A DNA stretch of 64,000 nucleotides, taken from contig NZ_OY759744.1 in the NCBI RefSeq assembly GCF_963662735.1, forward strand, positions 1,158,153-1,222,152, read 5' to 3'. A program made the translations under genes and the position numbers. This DNA comes from an uncultured Methanoregula sp. (lineage in GTDB: Archaea; Halobacteriota; Methanomicrobia; Methanomicrobiales; Methanospirillaceae). The first letter of the stretch is position 1. Each line of letters starts with the position of its first letter. Under the pieces are notes generated by a model that was given only the letters and a program-made list of their open reading frames with translations, had not been told where the DNA came from and did not search any database. This document shows, one piece after another, positions 60,909 to 64,000 of the stretch.

Positions 60909-63248
60909 CTATATCCAGGAGATATCATCCTTCTTTTTTATTGATTTTTCCCGCGTTTTCCGCGATTCTTCACCTTCCCGTGCCTGTTCTTCGGGATCAT
61001 TTTTTGAATCGGGGTCGGTGGCATTTTGAGTTTTTCTTCCCAGATGCAGGTTGGCCTTGAGAAGTGCGGAGTCCCGGGGCAGGGGAACGAATCCTTTCTG
61101 AACGGTTTTTCCCTCGAATATCTGGTCTCTTGCCCTGAATGAAGGCTCTTTGATTTCTATTGCCTGCCCTTCAGGTTTGGTTTCAGTATCGAATTCTTCC
61201 GGTATTACTTCTTCCAGGAACGACTCATCCGCGGGGATATACTTCTCCTGTTTAGGGACAGGAGATGTTTCCGGAAGCGGGGGAGCGGGGGGCACTGTCT
61301 TTTTTCTTGAGATGATAACCGTCCTTCTTTCAGCAGGCCTTCCCTGTCCGGGGACATCAACCGGGCCGCCCGGTTCGTTTTTCCCTCTCTCCGGACGTTC
61401 GGGTGGTGCCACCTCTCGCGGTTTAATGACGGTTCGTGGTGGCTGTTGGGGAAATGCCGGTTCATGGCCACTCTTTATGACGCGATCCGGAGTTGCGATG
61501 ATCCGCTGCTGTTGCAGCTCGCGCTCGATTCTTTGCCGGGGTGTTTCCTTTGGGGGTATTGGCGTGCTCATTGACGATCTTAGAGATGGCCTGCCCGTAT
61601 CGATTGGTTTTACCGGTTCCCGTTGTTCTGTGGGTGGTGAGGGCGGGTGCTGCCTTGGTTGAGGAGGCCGATCCGGAATTTTTTGCATTGGGGGGATCTG
61701 GTCCTGCTGGGTGACTTTCGGGCGTGTATGTACTGCCGGCGGAATGGATCTGCCCGGCGTTCCCCTGTCTCCCGTTGTACTCAGGGGTGGAGTAACCTGT
61801 CCTGCCGGTGCCTGCTTCACATTTGTATTGATATCCGGTCTTGCTACCGGTGGCATTCCGGCACCCGTATTCCGACCCGGCACCTGCGGCCATTCCGGAC
61901 GTGGTTCCCCTCTCCCCTCTCCGGATGGGGACTCCTCCCTATGTTTTACCGACTGACTTTCCCCTCTGCTCTTCTGCATATTCTGGGGCAGAACGATCAT
62001 TTCATCCGATATTTCCCCACGACGGCGGGGGGAGCGTATTGCAGCCCCTGCTTCTGCAGTCTCACTAATTGCTCCACGGATGGATGGGTGGCGGTAATAT
62101 TCCCGTATCTCCCGAAGTTCCTCAATACGGGGGATGTTCTCAAGACCCGAGAGCATGATAATGACTGCAATATTCTTTGTATTCATGACAGGATAATCCC
62201 CGGATCGGGTTTCAAGGCCGGCAATGCTCCGGTCGATCCATTTCCTCACCGTCATGAACCCTTTCATGGACAGTTCGTGCGTCGGGCCCGCCACAAGGAT
62301 GAGCGCTTTATGTGCACTTGTCATATCACAAGGCGTTGAAATCTCGTTGTAGATTGCCTGTTTGGCCAGATCGACAACCCTTGAGGCCTTCTTTTTATTC
62401 TCTTCATCAAAGATCCCTTTCGGCCGCAACTGGCCAAGAAAACCCAACGGGTTGTTAGTGGTATGTTCTACGGCATACCCGATCGTGATGAATCCCATGC
62501 CCTTCATGGTATTGAGGACTTCCCCGGAATCCAGTACAACCTCCGCAAGATCGATACCCCCGTCGGCCCTGAACTCTCCAGCCCTGAGAATAAGGCTGAT
62601 CCTGCGGACTATGGTGTCGTTCAGGAGACGATAGGTGACCATCTGCGGTGAAATCTCCTGTTCCTGTTTCCCGAAACCGAGTCTTTCTACGAACCCTTTC
62701 TCGCGGTTCAGTATCTTCTCTTTTAACGCCGCAGTCTTCTTGTACCACGTCTCGTTGTCAAAAAGAATCATGCCGTCAAGGAGTGGCGCGAGGATGTCAA
62801 TGTCATCTGCCGCCTTTGCGGACCGCTTTTCCCCCTCGGCAAGGCACGGGAGGGTGACAAGCCCGAAGATCGGTTCAACAATGGCAGACCTGAGTCCGGC
62901 AATGACATGCGGAGCAACATCCGTCAGGGATCCGCCAAGACCCAGGCAGATGACGATGGCATCGGTCTCGCCGGACTCAAAGTTCTGGATTTTAGCAATA
63001 ATCTCGCTGATATCGATTGCTGCTGTTGGTGCTGCAGATCTGTTGCGCTCATCGAAATGAGGATCGAGCGGGGGAAAAAATAATTTTGCAGAATCCGGGA
63101 GGGATTCAAGATTTTTGAGACATTCCTCCTCTACATCGACTGCCAGTCCCTGGACACAGGCGACTTTACTGCTCCGCCGGTCGGTTGCATAGAGCCGGTC
63201 CACAATTCTGGAACCTGCCCCCCCCAGTCCAATCGCCACTATTCGCAT
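60909..63248 (-). CDS. Divergent FtsZ/CetZ-family protein with long disordered tail
   Basis: A 779-residue protein. Residues 1-395 have the tubulin/FtsZ fold: start IGLGGAGSRIVDRL, the FtsZ-like block VTLPCLAEGEKRSAKAADDI near 131-150, and a T7-like loop GIDLAEVVLDSGEVLNTM near 231-248. The GGGTGTG box is altered to GLGGSLTDV (103-111). Residues 396-779 are Pro/Arg/Glu/Gln-rich, disordered, and end KKKDDISWI. It may form filaments or act as a scaffold. Start ATG 63248 preferred over GTG 63266. Confidence 0.82.
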   Translation of the reverse strand: MRIVAIGLGGAGSRIVDRLYATDRRSSKVACVQGLAVDVEEECLKNLESLPDSAKLFFPPLDPHFDERNRSAAPTAAIDISEIIAKIQNFESGETDAIVICLGLGGSLTDVAPHVIAGLRSAIVEPIFGLVTLPCLAEGEKRSAKAADDIDILAPLLDGMILFDNETWYKKTAALKEKILNREKGFVERLGFGKQEQEISPQMVTYRLLNDTIVRRISLILRAGEFRADGGIDLAEVVLDSGEVLNTMKGMGFITIGYAVEHTTNNPLGFLGQLRPKGIFDEENKKKASRVVDLAKQAIYNEISTPCDMTSAHKALILVAGPTHELSMKGFMTVRKWIDRSIAGLETRSGDYPVMNTKNIAVIIMLSGLENIPRIEELREIREYYRHPSIRGAISETAEAGAAIRSPRRRGEISDEMIVLPQNMQKSRGESQSVKHREESPSGEGRGEPRPEWPQVPGRNTGAGMPPVARPDINTNVKQAPAGQVTPPLSTTGDRGTPGRSIPPAVHTRPKVTQQDQIPPMQKIPDRPPQPRQHPPSPPTEQREPVKPIDTGRPSLRSSMSTPIPPKETPRQRIERELQQQRIIATPDRVIKSGHEPAFPQQPPRTVIKPREVAPPERPERGKNEPGGPVDVPGQGRPAERRTVIISRKKTVPPAPPLPETSPVPKQEKYIPADESFLEEVIPEEFDTETKPEGQAIEIKEPSFRARDQIFEGKTVQKGFVPLPRDSALLKANLHLGRKTQNATDPDSKNDPEEQAREGEESRKTREKSIKKKDDISWI

Positions 63249-63466
63249 ATGGTCAGCCTGTAACACCGATCGAGTCCGTAGTCAGATGTGAGGTACAATA
63301 ACACTGGAATAGAATTCCTTGTCGAAGTTCAATATCTTATAGGATCATTGTTCCCTCTTAAAAAAAATGTGTCCTTTGGAGCACTCATGATCCCATGCAA
63401 TGAATTGCCGGAAACCCCAAATGATGCTTTAAATAGTCCGATCCTCCTGCGTTTATCTCCGCTGGA

Positions 63467-63600
63467 CGGATTATAATCCGGGTGTGTCTTAATCAAACGT
63501 CAGATTGTCCTGATTTGGCGGAAATCCTCCAGAGGGAACAACATAAAATCATAATTTATTTAAACGCGTGTACGGTAATACTCAATAAGGTGAACAAACC
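63467..63600 (+). promoter_or_regulatory. mer upstream region with palindrome
   Basis: The perfect 14-base palindrome CGGATTATAATCCG (63467-63480) lies about 120 bases before mer, and ATTTATTTAAACG near 63555 is a TATA candidate giving a leader of about 20-25 bases. AAGGTGA (63587-63593) is the ribosome-binding site for the TTG start. The rest of 63249-63466 shows no gene. Confidence 0.5.
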
Positions 63601-64000
63601 TTGACATATGGAATTGAATTTGTACCAGGAAATGTCAATGTAAAGCAAGTTGTTAACTTCTGTAAACTTGCTGAATCCAAAGACATTGATTTCGCATGGA
63701 TCACCAACCACTACAACAACCGCCACTGCTACCCCACCCTTGCCGCCATTGCGCAGGCAACCACGTCCCTCAAGATGGGACCGGGTATCATGAATGCATT
63801 CACCGACACTCCGGCTGCAATGGCATCCTTTGCCTGCACCCTGAATGAGATTTCCGATGGACGTGCCGTTCTCGGTATCGGACCCGGTGACCTCTCAACC
63901 CTCCCGAAGCTGGCAATCAACCCCGAGAAGCCGGTTGGCCGCCTCGAGGAAGCTGTTGTGCAGATCCGCAAGCTCTGCTCCGGTGAGGAAGTCAAGAAGT
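63601..64000 (+). CDS. mer: F420-dependent methylenetetrahydromethanopterin reductase, C-terminus beyond window
   Basis: Reduces methylene-H4MPT to methyl-H4MPT with reduced F420 in the methanogenesis pathway. Partial: the first 133 residues are seen. The frame starts TYGIEFVPG after the initiator and continues ITNHYNNRHCYPTLAAIAQ, GPGIMNAFTDTP and GRAVLGIGPGD, all Mer hallmarks of the luciferase-like fold. The start is TTG at 63601, preceded at seven bases by AAGGTGA. The in-frame ATG alternatives are absent. Confidence 0.93.
   Translation, partial: MTYGIEFVPGNVNVKQVVNFCKLAESKDIDFAWITNHYNNRHCYPTLAAIAQATTSLKMGPGIMNAFTDTPAAMASFACTLNEISDGRAVLGIGPGDLSTLPKLAINPEKPVGRLEEAVVQIRKLCSGEEVKK

Overview
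The window comes from a hydrogenotrophic methanogenic euryarchaeon, most likely a member of the Methanomicrobiales (Methanoregulaceae-like). The evidence is a complete F420-reducing hydrogenase operon (frhA-frhD-frhG-frhB), the start of mer at the right edge, archaeal-type translation and transcription genes (S12, S7, EF-2, aIF2-beta, RpoL, aEF1-beta, Nop5, fibrillarin, Cbf5), archaeosine genes, MptA for the methanopterin pathway, a DUF3821-like S-layer protein with a PGF-CTERM-like tail, and tRNA genes without encoded CCA. It is chromosomal core sequence. I see no insertion sequence, prophage, integrase or CRISPR array.

Layout. 1-2320 (minus): archaeosine operon queD-queE-queC, then a Nudix hydrolase and a lipoprotein cut by the window edge. 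2486-5719: rpsL-rpsG-fusA. 5979-9526 (minus): surface cluster with two cyclophilins, a Cache-like membrane protein and a PEGA-repeat protein. 9586-17726: mixed metabolic and hypothetical genes, an orphan DNA methyltransferase, an orphan HicB and a block of G/C-tract hairpin repeats. 18486-22140 (minus): frh operon. 22440-24517: divergent mptA and ilvC. 24632-31133: flavodoxin, aIF2-beta, rpoL, an MBL hydrolase with an AAA ATPase, and two M24 peptidases. 31229-33858: tRNA-Asn, tRNA-CAT, a methyltransferase-like gene, SRP RNA and mdh.

34045-42388: aEF1-beta with a 53-aa zinc-ribbon gene, a methanofuran-type kinase, a PLD-like protein, two small regulators, a frameshifted HEAT-repeat gene, nadC-nadX and mtaB. 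42496-46295: tRNA-Ile, iorA-iorB, a second orphan DNA methyltransferase, a second hairpin-repeat block and tRNA-Ser. 46337-51730: a HemD-Cbf5 fusion, a TctA-like transporter, nop5-flpA and DUF1614. 51792-59461: tRNA-Gln, thyA, the S-layer gene with a long AT-rich upstream region, AMP phosphorylase, a surface repeat protein and tRNA-Arg. 59518-64000: a dUTPase/Dcd-like gene, nrpR, a divergent FtsZ/CetZ-like protein with a very long tail, and mer.

Working together: Frh supplies reduced F420 to Mer in methanogenesis, and MptA and the MfnE-like kinase serve C1-carrier synthesis. IorAB and IlvC handle amino-acid metabolism. Nop5, fibrillarin, Cbf5, MtaB, TrmO and QueCDE modify rRNA and tRNA. The points most worth checking are the FtsZ/CetZ-like protein with an altered G-box, the HemD-Cbf5 in-frame fusion, mptA without any ATG/GTG/TTG for its conserved N-terminus, the single-base frameshift in the HEAT gene, the dCTP-deaminase-family protein lacking the deaminase glutamate, and the G/C-tract hairpin repeat family.
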